A DNA stretch of 64,000 nt from Pyrobaculum oguniense TE7 (GTDB lineage Archaea > Thermoproteota > Thermoprotei > Thermoproteales > Thermoproteaceae), in assembly GCA_000247545.1 (NCBI GenBank), contig CP003316.1, forward strand, positions 1,831,233 through 1,895,232, in the 5' to 3' direction. Position 1 is the first letter of the stretch, and each line of letters opens with the position of its first letter. Below the pieces are notes generated by a model that ran no database searches, was not told the DNA's origin, and worked only from the letters and a program-made list of their open reading frames with translations. Below are positions 49,153 through 56,777 of this stretch, piece after piece. Position numbers and translations under genes: made by a program.

Positions 49153-49363
49153 TGACTAGAGCCAAGAGCTTGCCCTTTTGTTTAGATTCCAGGTACATGG
49201 CGTAGAACACCTCCGCCACGTGGCCGCCGGCGACTTTGGCAATTACCCTCAACGCCTCTTCCTCCCTTAGGTTTTCCAGATCAGTCCCAGCCTTTCTCAA
49301 GGAGTATTGTAGATAAAACCGGAGAGGCCCATCGACGCTTTTCAGAAACTCCACGAAGCTCAT
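49145..49363 (-). CDS. Small helical protein, unknown
   Basis: 72 residues (MSFVEFLKSVDGPLRFYLQY; LREEEALRVIAKVAGGHVAE). An ATATATAAATAAG box lies about 27 bases before the ATG on the minus strand, supporting a leaderless start. It overlaps the following gene. No family is recognised. Confidence 0.6.
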   Translation of the reverse strand: MSFVEFLKSVDGPLRFYLQYSLRKAGTDLENLREEEALRVIAKVAGGHVAEVFYAMYLESKQKGKLLALVSA

Positions 49364-49401
49364 GGTCTGACTGTGAAAGGTCTTATTTATATATTACCTT
49401 T

Positions 49402-49452
49402 GAAATACGTCGAACAAGGAAATACGTCGAACAAGGAAATACGTCGAACAAG
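49402..49452. repeat. Three perfect tandem 17-base units
   Basis: GAAATACGTCGAACAAG occurs three times without mismatch, between two divergently spaced gene ends. It is too few and too short to be a CRISPR array, and there are no spacers. It may be replication slippage or an operator cluster. Confidence 0.9.
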
Positions 49453-49456
49453 ACGC

Positions 49457-49648
49457 CTATTCAGACCTGAACCTTCTAATCAGAATAGGAGCCACGACAC
49501 CCAGCACCACGGCAAGTATCGAAGTAACGAGGTCTCTTATAAATACAAACTGGTCAAACGAGGGGGAGGACAGCGTGCTTATTAGGTACAACAAGCCCAA
49601 GACTATGGCGACTGCGCTGAGGGCGTATACTAGTGGTCTCGTATCCAT
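49457..49648 (-). CDS. Two-helix small membrane protein (tandem paralogue A)
   Basis: 63 residues with helices LVYALSAVAIVLGLLYLI and LVTSILAVVLGVVAPILI, then RRFRSE. It shares its layout and several residues (STLSxPSxD; VAPxLxRxF) with the next gene, so the two are a tandem duplication. A TTAAATA box lies about 26 bases upstream. The function is unknown. Confidence 0.6.
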   Translation of the reverse strand: MDTRPLVYALSAVAIVLGLLYLISTLSSPSFDQFVFIRDLVTSILAVVLGVVAPILIRRFRSE

Positions 49649-49671
49649 GGGGGCTTGAGAAAATGGGCTAT

Positions 49672-49884
49672 TTAATTATTAGAATCCTTTTCCTCGGAGT
49701 CCTCAGTAAATTTTCTGTGGAGAAGAGGCGCAACGATGCCGGTGGCGACGGCTGTCGCCGATATAGCCAAGTCCCTGGCTAGTATAATAGAATCCAGAGA
49801 GGGCTTGCTGAGAGTTGACACTAGGGCTAGCCCCCCGAGCGCCACGGCGACGAGGCTCAGCACCATCAAGACAGCCCCTTTCAT
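49672..49884 (-). CDS. Two-helix small membrane protein (tandem paralogue B)
   Basis: 70 residues with helices MVLSLVAVALGGLALVSTLS and LAISATAVATGIVAPLL and an acidic tail EDSEEKDSNN. It is a paralogue of the neighbouring 63-residue protein. The two could associate in the membrane. It is divergent from the ATP-grasp gene. Confidence 0.6.
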   Translation of the reverse strand: MKGAVLMVLSLVAVALGGLALVSTLSKPSLDSIILARDLAISATAVATGIVAPLLHRKFTEDSEEKDSNN

Positions 49885-49894
49885 GTAAATTTCT

Positions 49895-50803
49895 ATGAGG
49901 CGTAATAAAAAGCTTAGGTTGACTATTCATGTATTAGCCCACAGATTTATAAATGCCACCTATTCGTCGGCACATGGGGAAATAGACTTCGTCTACGACA
50001 TCGCCCGACTCGATGAAAAGCTCCTCCTAAACGAGCTTAAGGCCAGGGGTCTGAGACCCAGGTTTGTCAACGTCGAGGAGATCTACATCCCCGACGGTGT
50101 GGGGGATGTGGGAGTTATCAGAGTAGCGGCGCGGTCTAGGGTAATCCCACTAGCATTTACCTACGAACACCGCGGGGGCATTTCTATAAACAGCGCATCT
50201 TCGCTAGTAATCTCGCACGACAAATACCTCACATACTTAAAGCTGAGAGAGGTAGGCGTCCCCACCCCCGAGACGTATCTAGTGTTCAGCAGAGAGGCGG
50301 CCAAGGCGGTGGCCGAGAAGCTCGCCTACCCCGTAATAGTTAAGCCCACCGATGGGTCTTGGGGAAGACTTGTAAACTTGGTGAAGTCCGAAGAGGACTT
50401 GTCCACCCTCTTAGCCCACAGACTGGCGATGGACAGCCATATGCACCTCTTCCTAGTCCAACAGTACATAAACAAGCCCGGCCGCGACATCAGAGTCACG
50501 GTAGTGGGCGACAGGGCTGTTGCCGCCATATACAGAATCAGCCAAGGCGACTGGCGCACCAACACAGCCCGAGGAGGCAGGGCGGAGCCCGTGAAGATAG
50601 ACCCCGAGCTAGAGGAAATAGCTGTTAAGGCCAGCAAGGCCGTGGGGGCGTTTTACTCCGGGGTAGACGTAGCGGAGTCCGAGCGGGGTTACTTAGTCAT
50701 CGAGGTAAACGGGGTGCCAGAGTTTAAAAACGTCCAGCGCGTCACCGGGGTCAACGTAGCGGCGGAGATCGCGGCGATGGTGGCGGAGCTCGTAAAGAGG
50801 TGA
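49895..50803 (+). CDS. ATP-grasp ligase, LysX/RimK-like; start disturbed by a G-run
   Basis: The homologous part begins near 49976 (GEIDFVYDIARLDEKLLLNE) and continues with the ATP-grasp signatures ISHDKYLTYLKLREVGVPTP, YPVIVKPTDGSWGRLV, QQYINKPGRDIRV and VDVAESERGYLVIEVNGVPE. LysX-type enzymes join an amino-acid precursor to the carrier LysW in lysine or arginine synthesis; RimK-type relatives ligate glutamate. The first ~27 residues of this frame look non-coding. An ATTTATAAAT box (49945) points to the ATG at 49974, which is out of frame by one base in a GGGG run. A fifth G would place MGEIDF in frame. Confidence 0.75.
   Translation: MRRNKKLRLTIHVLAHRFINATYSSAHGEIDFVYDIARLDEKLLLNELKARGLRPRFVNVEEIYIPDGVGDVGVIRVAARSRVIPLAFTYEHRGGISINSASSLVISHDKYLTYLKLREVGVPTPETYLVFSREAAKAVAEKLAYPVIVKPTDGSWGRLVNLVKSEEDLSTLLAHRLAMDSHMHLFLVQQYINKPGRDIRVTVVGDRAVAAIYRISQGDWRTNTARGGRAEPVKIDPELEEIAVKASKAVGAFYSGVDVAESERGYLVIEVNGVPEFKNVQRVTGVNVAAEIAAMVAELVKR
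49945..49954 (+). promoter_or_regulatory. Promoter box A of the ATP-grasp gene
   Basis: ATTTATAAAT, 24 bases before the ATG at 49974. It lies inside the open frame that starts at 49895, which argues against the upstream starts. Confidence 0.55.
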
Positions 50804-51139
50804 CTAGGCAAACAGCTCCGGCTTGATCCGGCGCCGCCCTCTAAACCCCTCCGGCCCATGGTAGAACATGACCTCCGGCTCATCTACCTTCCAGCAGAGA
50901 TAGACTAACTGACCGTCTTTGGTCAATGCTGGGAAGTCCACGATCCCGTTGCCCAAGTCCCTTATGATAAAGCCCTCGCTCTCCGCGGCGCGTAGGAGCC
51001 ACTGGATCTGGTTTTCAAGCTCCCTCAGCTCCGCCTCGCTGAGGCTGTCCCAACGCCTCACGGCCTCCACCACCGGCTTGAGGAGCGGCCTAAGCTCCTT
51101 CACCACCTCGTTGGCCTCCTTGAGGGTGAAGTAGCGCAT
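50804..51139 (-). CDS. DUF2203 family protein
   Basis: 111 residues. YFTLKEANEVVKELRPLLKP, LGNGIVDFPALTKDGQLVYL, CWKVDEPEVMFYHGPEGFRG and RRRIK follow the DUF2203 pattern (YFT..EA, G.VDFP, VYLCW...GF..R). The family is widespread, cytoplasmic and of unknown function. It shares one base with the upstream SWIM gene (TAATG) and is convergent with the ATP-grasp gene. Confidence 0.75.
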   Translation of the reverse strand: MRYFTLKEANEVVKELRPLLKPVVEAVRRWDSLSEAELRELENQIQWLLRAAESEGFIIRDLGNGIVDFPALTKDGQLVYLCWKVDEPEVMFYHGPEGFRGRRRIKPELFA

Positions 51140-51429
51140 TATTCAACCCGCTTTGCTATTTTTAAATATTCCCTCAGCGCCACCTTGGCCTTTACTATGT
51201 GCTTGCAAGGCCCACCCCTGTACTTGAAGTCGGGGCAGTCGCAGTGGCCGGTAAAATACCGCGTCCCAGGCCTCAGCTTGAGCACGACTTGGTAGCACTT
51301 GTCCCGGCTACTCTCCGACCTGACGTAGCACACAGCCACGAGCCACCCTCCCCGCCTCTCCACGCTGTGTATATACACTTCATTGCCGTGGCTGTATACA
51401 ACCCGCCTCGCCGCCTCTCTGCAGAGCAC
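51139..51429 (-). CDS. SWIM zinc-finger protein
   Basis: 96 residues. HCDCPDFKYRGGPCKHIVKA is a SWIM zinc-binding motif (CxCx..CxH), used for DNA or protein contacts. The N-terminal ~60 residues are beta strands (EVYIHSVERRGGWLVAVCYV). It is coupled to the DUF2203 gene. Its partner or target is unknown. In archaea, SWIM proteins sometimes assist RadA-type recombinases, but nothing here shows that. Confidence 0.75.
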   Translation of the reverse strand: MLCREAARRVVYSHGNEVYIHSVERRGGWLVAVCYVRSESSRDKCYQVVLKLRPGTRYFTGHCDCPDFKYRGGPCKHIVKAKVALREYLKIAKRVE

Positions 51430-51432
51430 ATT

Positions 51433-52224
51433 CTACTCTGGCCTTTTGTTTAAAATCTTTTCTAAAGCCTTGTGGAAGAGATCTGCCGGGTCTAAGGATC
51501 TGAAAATTCCGTAGTCTGTAATAAACTCGTCGAAGAGTCCGGGGGGAATCTTGTCGAAAATCGGAACCGCCGTGGTTCTTCCCCCCAGCTCTACGCTTAC
51601 CTCAAGAGGCTTTGGACTCGTCAAGGGGACGGCCTTGTAGCTTTCGAAAACCGCCACCGTCCTCGCCCCTCTGGCTCTTGCGGCGGCGAGAAGCGGGAGA
51701 GTCCCCACCTTGTTGAGGACGGCGTCTAGGTAGTACCCGTCGACCCCGACAACCGCCGCGTCGTATTCAAAAGCGCCTACCGCCGAGTCCGGGATAGGCA
51801 CCACATCTGTAAAAGCCGAGTACATCCTGAGAGCCTCGGCGAACTCGGCCCCCGGCCTGCTCTCGGCGAGGTACACAACCTCGACGCAGCTCCTTTTAAG
51901 CTCGAGGAACCTCGTCACCGCCCTGCTGAAGCTCACAGTCGCAACCCTCTTCGGACAACCGGCTTTTGTTATCGAGACGTCTAGCCTCCTCTTCGCATCG
52001 TCAAGATAGGTGGCCACGGAACGGGCAACCTCCCGCATATTAAGCCCCCTCACCGCCGCGGCGCGCACCACCAGGTAGAGGAAGTCCAGCGAGCCCATCC
52101 CGGGGCGCACCCGCCTCGCGGCGTCGGCGGCTGAGACGGGGTCAGGAGAATTGGCCACAATCTCCAGAGCCTTTTCAAGATACCACGACGCGCCCCGGAC
52201 CCACTCCTCGCTGAGAGAATCCAT
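51433..52224 (-). CDS. eIF2B-like / ribose-1,5-bisphosphate isomerase-like protein
   Basis: 263 residues. VVYLAESRPGAEFAEALRMY, AVVGVDGYYLDAVLNKVGTL and LLAAARARGARTVAVFESYK are the C-terminal Rossmann-like motifs of the eIF2B alpha/beta/delta superfamily. Archaeal members include ribose-1,5-bisphosphate isomerase of the AMP pathway and translation-factor-like proteins. The sequence alone does not decide between them. The helical N-terminal domain has the usual length. Confidence 0.7.
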   Translation of the reverse strand: MDSLSEEWVRGASWYLEKALEIVANSPDPVSAADAARRVRPGMGSLDFLYLVVRAAAVRGLNMREVARSVATYLDDAKRRLDVSITKAGCPKRVATVSFSRAVTRFLELKRSCVEVVYLAESRPGAEFAEALRMYSAFTDVVPIPDSAVGAFEYDAAVVGVDGYYLDAVLNKVGTLPLLAAARARGARTVAVFESYKAVPLTSPKPLEVSVELGGRTTAVPIFDKIPPGLFDEFITDYGIFRSLDPADLFHKALEKILNKRPE

Positions 52225-52323
52225 GTCACATAGTTGGTATTAAATATAATGCACGCCGACGTCTAAAACATGCCGATCTAAGCGCATCGCTGTGCATTTA
52301 TAAACCCATGGCTAAGACAAGAC

Positions 52324-53055
52324 GTGTCTCTATCGGTGAGGAGCCTAACAGTGATCAGAGATGGGACGTATGTCCTACAAGACGTATCCTTTGAGGCGCG
52401 CCGGGAGTTCGTCCTTGTGGCAGGGCCCAACGGCGCCGGTAAGACCACCCTCTTCCTCGCCGTGCTGGGCCTCGTCCCCTATAGAGGGGATATATGCGTA
52501 GACGGGGTGTGCGCAGAGGAGAGAGCGAGAAGGGTTGGGTACGTCCCCCAGATACTGGCACGCGGCTTCAACGCCACTGTGTGGGAGTACGTGCACCTCC
52601 CTGCCAAGTTCAGAAAGCTAAGCGATGCCGCTGCGAGGGCTGAGGAGGCTCTGAAAATAGTAGATTTATACGAGTTGCGGGAACGCCCCCTCTACTCGCT
52701 TTCCAGCGGCCAGCTACAGAGGGCCGCCATAGCCAGGGCGCTTGCCACCGGCGGCGACGTGCTCCTCCTCGACGAGCCTCTCGCCAACGTAGACCCACAA
52801 GGCCGCATTGAGCTACTACAGCTGCTCCGGGAGCTGAAGAAAAGCAGAACAGTACTGATGACCTCGCATGAGTTGAGCATGCCCTCGGACCTCGCCGACA
52901 AGATACTCCTCCTAAACCGCCGAGTGGTGGCCTACGGCACCCCAGACCAGGTATTCAGCGAAGAGGTGCTGAGAAAAGTCTACACATATGTCAGAATCGC
53001 AAAGACGCAGTACGGCTACGTCTGCGTCACGGAGGATTATGCCCACCCGCACTGA
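52324..53055 (+). CDS. ABC transporter ATPase, zinc/manganese type
   Basis: 243 residues from a GTG, with TTTATAAA about 26 bases upstream (leaderless). Walker A is AGPNGAGKTTLF, signature YSLSSGQLQRAAIARALA and Walker B DVLLLDEPLANVDP, with an SHE switch histidine. It matches the ZnuC/MntB group. It overlaps the permease gene by 17 bases. No binding-protein gene is adjacent. Confidence 0.82.
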   Translation: MSLSVRSLTVIRDGTYVLQDVSFEARREFVLVAGPNGAGKTTLFLAVLGLVPYRGDICVDGVCAEERARRVGYVPQILARGFNATVWEYVHLPAKFRKLSDAAARAEEALKIVDLYELRERPLYSLSSGQLQRAAIARALATGGDVLLLDEPLANVDPQGRIELLQLLRELKKSRTVLMTSHELSMPSDLADKILLLNRRVVAYGTPDQVFSEEVLRKVYTYVRIAKTQYGYVCVTEDYAHPH

Positions 53056-53962
53056 GTTGGCCGCAGCGGCGCTGGTGGCAACGGCCCTTGCACACGCCTT
53101 TTTTGCACAGCCGCTGCTGTTCTGGCCCCTTGTCTCCCTTATATTGTCGTCGGCGGTGCTGGCTATGCACAGCCCTCTTGCGCTGAGCAGGAGGATGACG
53201 TTTCTGGCCCACGCCCAGGCGCACAGCATATTGACAGCCGCCCTAGCCGCCGCCGTGTCCCTCGCCGCCGTCCGCGCGGGCATGTCCGTCGCTCAGTACT
53301 ACGCCCTGGTATTGACCTACGTCGTCCTCCTCAACCTCGCGGTCCTCGCCGTGGGGCGCCTCGGCCTAAGGGAGGACGCCGCCACCGGCGTGGTGATGTC
53401 CATGCAGATATCCGCCACGATAATACTCCTCTTCGCCCTGAGGAGTCTATACTCAACAACTATAGACCCACTCGCGCTGATAACGGGGGAGTACGTGCTC
53501 ATCACCCGGGACGATGTAATTATGCAGATTCCCTTCCTAGCCGCCGCTACTCTATACCCCATCGTCTTCGGCACTATGTACCTCTACACCGCTGTGGACG
53601 AGCACTATGCCCAAGCCACGGGCGTGAGACTAAGACTGTTAGACATCCTCTTCCTAGTCTCCATGTCTGTCGCAGTAGCGGCCAGCGTCTACACCCTCGG
53701 CTCACTCATGCCAGCGGTGCTCCTCGTCATGCCAGGCGCCGTCGCCATGCGGTACACACACAAGCTGACGAACCTAATCCCCACAGCGGTTTCAATAGCG
53801 CTGATCTCAGTTGCACTGGCCCACTTCCTCTATACCCTCATCCCAGCGCTGTGGCCCACAGCGGCGGTTGGGCTCGCCCTACTCGCCCTACTACTCGCTA
53901 AGCCAGAAAATGGACTACGCAAAAACAAGAGAAGCGACACATCTGTAACTATAAGCGAATAG
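53039..53962 (+). CDS. ABC transporter permease, zinc/manganese (ABC-3) type
   Basis: 307 residues from the ATG at 53039 inside the ATPase end. It has about eight membrane helices (LLFWPLVSLILSSAVLAM; YALVLTYVVLLNLAVLAV; LDILFLVSMSVAVAASVY; LMPAVLLVMPGAVAMR). The last pair of motifs, with LLDILFLVSMSVAVA and GSLMPAVLLVMPGA, is typical of ZnuB-like permeases. It ends in a basic tail. It presumably imports a divalent metal with the ATPase upstream. Confidence 0.8.
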   Translation: MPTRTELAAAALVATALAHAFFAQPLLFWPLVSLILSSAVLAMHSPLALSRRMTFLAHAQAHSILTAALAAAVSLAAVRAGMSVAQYYALVLTYVVLLNLAVLAVGRLGLREDAATGVVMSMQISATIILLFALRSLYSTTIDPLALITGEYVLITRDDVIMQIPFLAAATLYPIVFGTMYLYTAVDEHYAQATGVRLRLLDILFLVSMSVAVAASVYTLGSLMPAVLLVMPGAVAMRYTHKLTNLIPTAVSIALISVALAHFLYTLIPALWPTAAVGLALLALLLAKPENGLRKNKRSDTSVTISE

Positions 53963-54109
53963 ACCTACCTAGCTTTTTACTATACTTTATCAGACTATAA
54001 TTATAACAGATTTAATCTTCCCCGTCAAGGAATTTATTGTTATTTAACGCCGCCAACTTTTTAACGACCGTAGGGGAAACAAATATATTTACATCAGTTA
54101 TTTTAAAGC

Positions 54110-55315
54110 ATGAGGGGCTTGTTAGTGGCTGCTCTTGTGCTCGCCAGCTTGGCGCTGGCGGGCCCACTGACCGATCACTTCACGTCGCCCCCCATAGAGC
54201 TTCGGGTTATTAGGACCGACCAGTGGCTCTTCTGCCAAGACTACGGCATAACCATCCAGGTTAAGGCCATGCAACCCGTCACTGTAAGCAAGGTAAAAGT
54301 GACCGCCAAGTTCTTCACTGAGGGTACCTTCCTCTCAAACGTTCAGACTAAAGAGTTTCCAGGATTCTCCCTTGGGACTGGGGACATAAGACAACTAACC
54401 ATGAGCTTCAACTACTGCCCACGGCAGAGGATAGACCCGCTGATCCTTCTCGAAATATCGATATACCTCCCCAACTACACGCTGTCCTACAACTACTACA
54501 TCGGCAGAGTGCTCCCCTACACCTACGACGACTTATATAGATACGCCGCAAATCTGGAGCAGAAGGTGAAGGATCTCCAAGCCCAGGTGGATCAGCTGAA
54601 TAAGAGGATCGAAGAACTAAGAAGGCAACTATCAAACAAAGACGCCCAGATCGCCAACCTCTCCACGCTTCTAGCCATGGCTAGGCTGGACAACGACAGG
54701 CTTGCCCAGGCCCTTGCCCAGGTCCGGGCTGAGCGCGACGCTCTTAGGGCTCAGCTGGAGCAGACAAAGGCGCAGCTCGACGAAGTGAGCAGGGCGAAGG
54801 CCAGCTTGGAGACCCAGCTTGCCGAAACAAGAAGGCAACTGGACGACTTGAAAAAGGCCTACGGCGACTTGTCTGAGAAATATACCGATGCGCAGCGGAC
54901 TATTGCCGATTTGCAGGCTAGGCTGTCCGAATTGCAGAAGCGCTACGACGAGTTGAGCAGGTCCGAGCAACAGCTGAGGGAGCAGTACTACAGCTTATCG
55001 GCGAAGTACAGCGAGCTGAGCGGCAGGTATGATCAGCTCTCCAAGGCATACGACGCCGCCATGCAGGAAAAAGCCGCATTGCAGAGCCGCTACTTTGAGC
55101 TAAACACAGGCTTCACCTGGGCTGTGAACATGGCCACCGCTCTGGCAGTCGCTCTCCTGTTCACACTAGCCCTAATACTAACACGCAGGAGGAGCCAGCC
55201 AGCGCCTGCCCCTGCTCCCCCCGCCGCCCCGGCGGGCTCGGTAAAGGGAGCGACGGTGATGGAGGAGCAGAAGCCGACAGAGGTCTTAGTTCGGTGGCCA
55301 GCAACCGTCGAATAA
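54110..55315 (+). CDS. Membrane-anchored coiled-coil surface protein (S-layer stalk-like)
   Basis: 401 residues. There is a signal peptide (GLLVAALVLASLALAG), a beta domain with two cysteines (~20-140), then ~180 residues of continuous heptad coiled coil (LEQKVKDLQAQVDQLNKRIE onward). Next comes a membrane helix (MATALAVALLFTLALIL), RRR and a Pro/Ala-rich cytoplasmic tail. This order, beta domain then stalk then anchor, resembles crenarchaeal SlaB-type S-layer anchors. Sequence homology is not shown. An AAATATATTTA box lies 26 bases before the ATG. Confidence 0.65.
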   Translation: MRGLLVAALVLASLALAGPLTDHFTSPPIELRVIRTDQWLFCQDYGITIQVKAMQPVTVSKVKVTAKFFTEGTFLSNVQTKEFPGFSLGTGDIRQLTMSFNYCPRQRIDPLILLEISIYLPNYTLSYNYYIGRVLPYTYDDLYRYAANLEQKVKDLQAQVDQLNKRIEELRRQLSNKDAQIANLSTLLAMARLDNDRLAQALAQVRAERDALRAQLEQTKAQLDEVSRAKASLETQLAETRRQLDDLKKAYGDLSEKYTDAQRTIADLQARLSELQKRYDELSRSEQQLREQYYSLSAKYSELSGRYDQLSKAYDAAMQEKAALQSRYFELNTGFTWAVNMATALAVALLFTLALILTRRRSQPAPAPAPPAAPAGSVKGATVMEEQKPTEVLVRWPATVE

Positions 55316-55464
55316 TCCATTTTTTCCCAACCGTTTCTCCCCGCCTCTCCCACATCTCTTTCCTAGCAAGCGGCTGGGCTCGTCCTAGGCGAAGTCGTCT
55401 GGGTTTAATCTGGGGCCCGTAGCGCTGGGAGTCTCTTTTTAAAAATGGGTTTTCCTCCTCTCTC

Positions 55465-56334
55465 ATGAAAAAGGTGCCTGGCCCGATAGTGTTGGTTGAG
55501 CCTCTCAGCGGAAACACGTCGCTGTTGATAAAGGTAAACGAGGTTTTGGCTGTGAGAAGATCTAGGTACCAGGAGATTATGGTTATAGAGACAGAGGACT
55601 ACGGCAGGGCCCTGATTCTTGACGACTACATCCAGTCTGCCTACTACGACGAGGCTTTCTACCACGAGAGCCTTGTGCACCCCGCCATGGTGGCGCACCC
55701 AGCTCCGAGGGACGTGTTGATTCTGGGAGGCGGCGAGGGCGCCACCCTCCGGGAGGTGTTGAAACACCCCACCGTGGAGAAGGCGGTCATGGTAGACATA
55801 GACGAGGACGTGGTCGAACTGTCGAAGAGGTTTTTGCCGCAGATGCACCAGGGCGCCTTTGACAGCCCCCGTGCCGAGGTGGTCATTGAGGACGGGTTCG
55901 TCTACGTCAAACGGGCGCTGGAAGTAGGCCGCAAATTCGACGTAGTGATCATGGACCTCACCGATCCATACAGTTCGGAGATAGCCAAACAGCTCTACAC
56001 GGCAGAGTTCATAAACCAGATTAGGCAACTACTGCGCGACGACGGGATCATGGTGACGCAGGCAGGCAACAGCTTCTACTTCCCCGAGGCCTACGACATG
56101 GTCTTAAACGCTGTGAAGGCGAACTTCCCAATAGTGGCAGAGTACAACTTATGGATCCCCTCTTTTGGCTACGCCGTCAACTACATATTAGGCTCGGTAA
56201 GGTACGATCCCCGACCCTTGTCAGCAGAGGAGGTGGACAAGAGGCTGGCCAATAGGGGCGTCAAGACCAAATTCTACAGCGGCAGGGCCCACGTAGCCCT
56301 AATGAACATGCCTATATACAGAAAACTTAGTTAG
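55465..56334 (+). CDS. speE: Polyamine aminopropyltransferase (spermidine/thermospermine synthase)
   Basis: 289 residues. It transfers an aminopropyl group from decarboxylated S-adenosylmethionine to a polyamine. VLILGGGEGATLREVLKHPT, VMVDIDEDVVELSKRFLPQM and VVIMDLTDPYSSEIAKQLYT are the nucleoside-binding and catalytic motifs. QAGNSFYFPEAY and SFGYAVNYILGS follow the family pattern. The exact product (spermidine or thermospermine) cannot be read from the sequence by eye. A TTTTTAAAAA box lies 25 bases upstream. Confidence 0.9.
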   Translation: MKKVPGPIVLVEPLSGNTSLLIKVNEVLAVRRSRYQEIMVIETEDYGRALILDDYIQSAYYDEAFYHESLVHPAMVAHPAPRDVLILGGGEGATLREVLKHPTVEKAVMVDIDEDVVELSKRFLPQMHQGAFDSPRAEVVIEDGFVYVKRALEVGRKFDVVIMDLTDPYSSEIAKQLYTAEFINQIRQLLRDDGIMVTQAGNSFYFPEAYDMVLNAVKANFPIVAEYNLWIPSFGYAVNYILGSVRYDPRPLSAEEVDKRLANRGVKTKFYSGRAHVALMNMPIYRKLS

Positions 56335-56487
56335 GCGACTTCTATTCCTAAAGACGAGCGCCAGGAGGAACAAGGCAGCGAGGGTTAGAAACGCCTTTTT
56401 GAAGAAGGATACCCCCGCCGCCGGCGAGAGCAGCGCCACCACTAAGAGACCCAACATGGCCAGCTTCAGCGCAGAGAAGAATCCCAT
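56299..56487 (-). CDS. Small two-helix membrane protein
   Basis: 62 residues from the ATG at 56487; TATATATA at 56508-56515 lies 24 bases upstream, so this ATG fits better than the one at 56502. Its helices are LAMLGLLVVALLSPAAGV and AFLTLAALFLLALVF. The 3' end overlaps the end of speE on the other strand by 36 bases. The function is unknown. Confidence 0.55.
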   Translation of the reverse strand: MGFFSALKLAMLGLLVVALLSPAAGVSFFKKAFLTLAALFLLALVFRNRSRLTKFSVYRHVH

Positions 56488-56569
56488 ACTAAAAAACTCC
56501 ATAGGACTATATATAGCTTCTTCCTAAGATATCATCGCTGATATGGGGCACAAAGTTAAATACGGGGGC

Positions 56570-56640
56570 TGTGGAGAGGGTGATGATGTGTGGGCGACCT
56601 CGCCCGAACCGTGAGGATTTTGCCGAGTGCTGAACTCCAA
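56570..56640 (+). ncRNA. C/D box small RNA candidate
   Basis: Box C is GTGATGA (56580-56586), C' is GTGAGGA (56611-56617) and D is CTGA (56630-56633). The C'-to-D spacing of exactly 12 bases is typical of archaeal methylation guides. D' may be CCGA (56604-56607), three bases before C'. TGGAG and CTCCA flank the boxes as a terminal stem. A TTAAATA box at about 56556-56562 lies at promoter distance. The D guide region is TTTTGCCGAGTG and would methylate a matching rRNA or tRNA site. Confidence 0.65.
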
Positions 56641-56777
56641 GCAACGCTTTCTGCGGCCTCTGCGCCCCTCGCGAGCCCTACTGAACCGGCTGCTGAAATC
56701 CGCCATATACTTCGATAATTGGGAAATTTGTTTTCGCTTCTTAGCTTACGCAAAAAAAGTGGAAAAATTTTCGAGAC

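Noticed and set aside
49402-49452. Possible small CRISPR array
   Set aside because: Three units of 17 bases touch each other without spacers, and no cas genes are present in the window.
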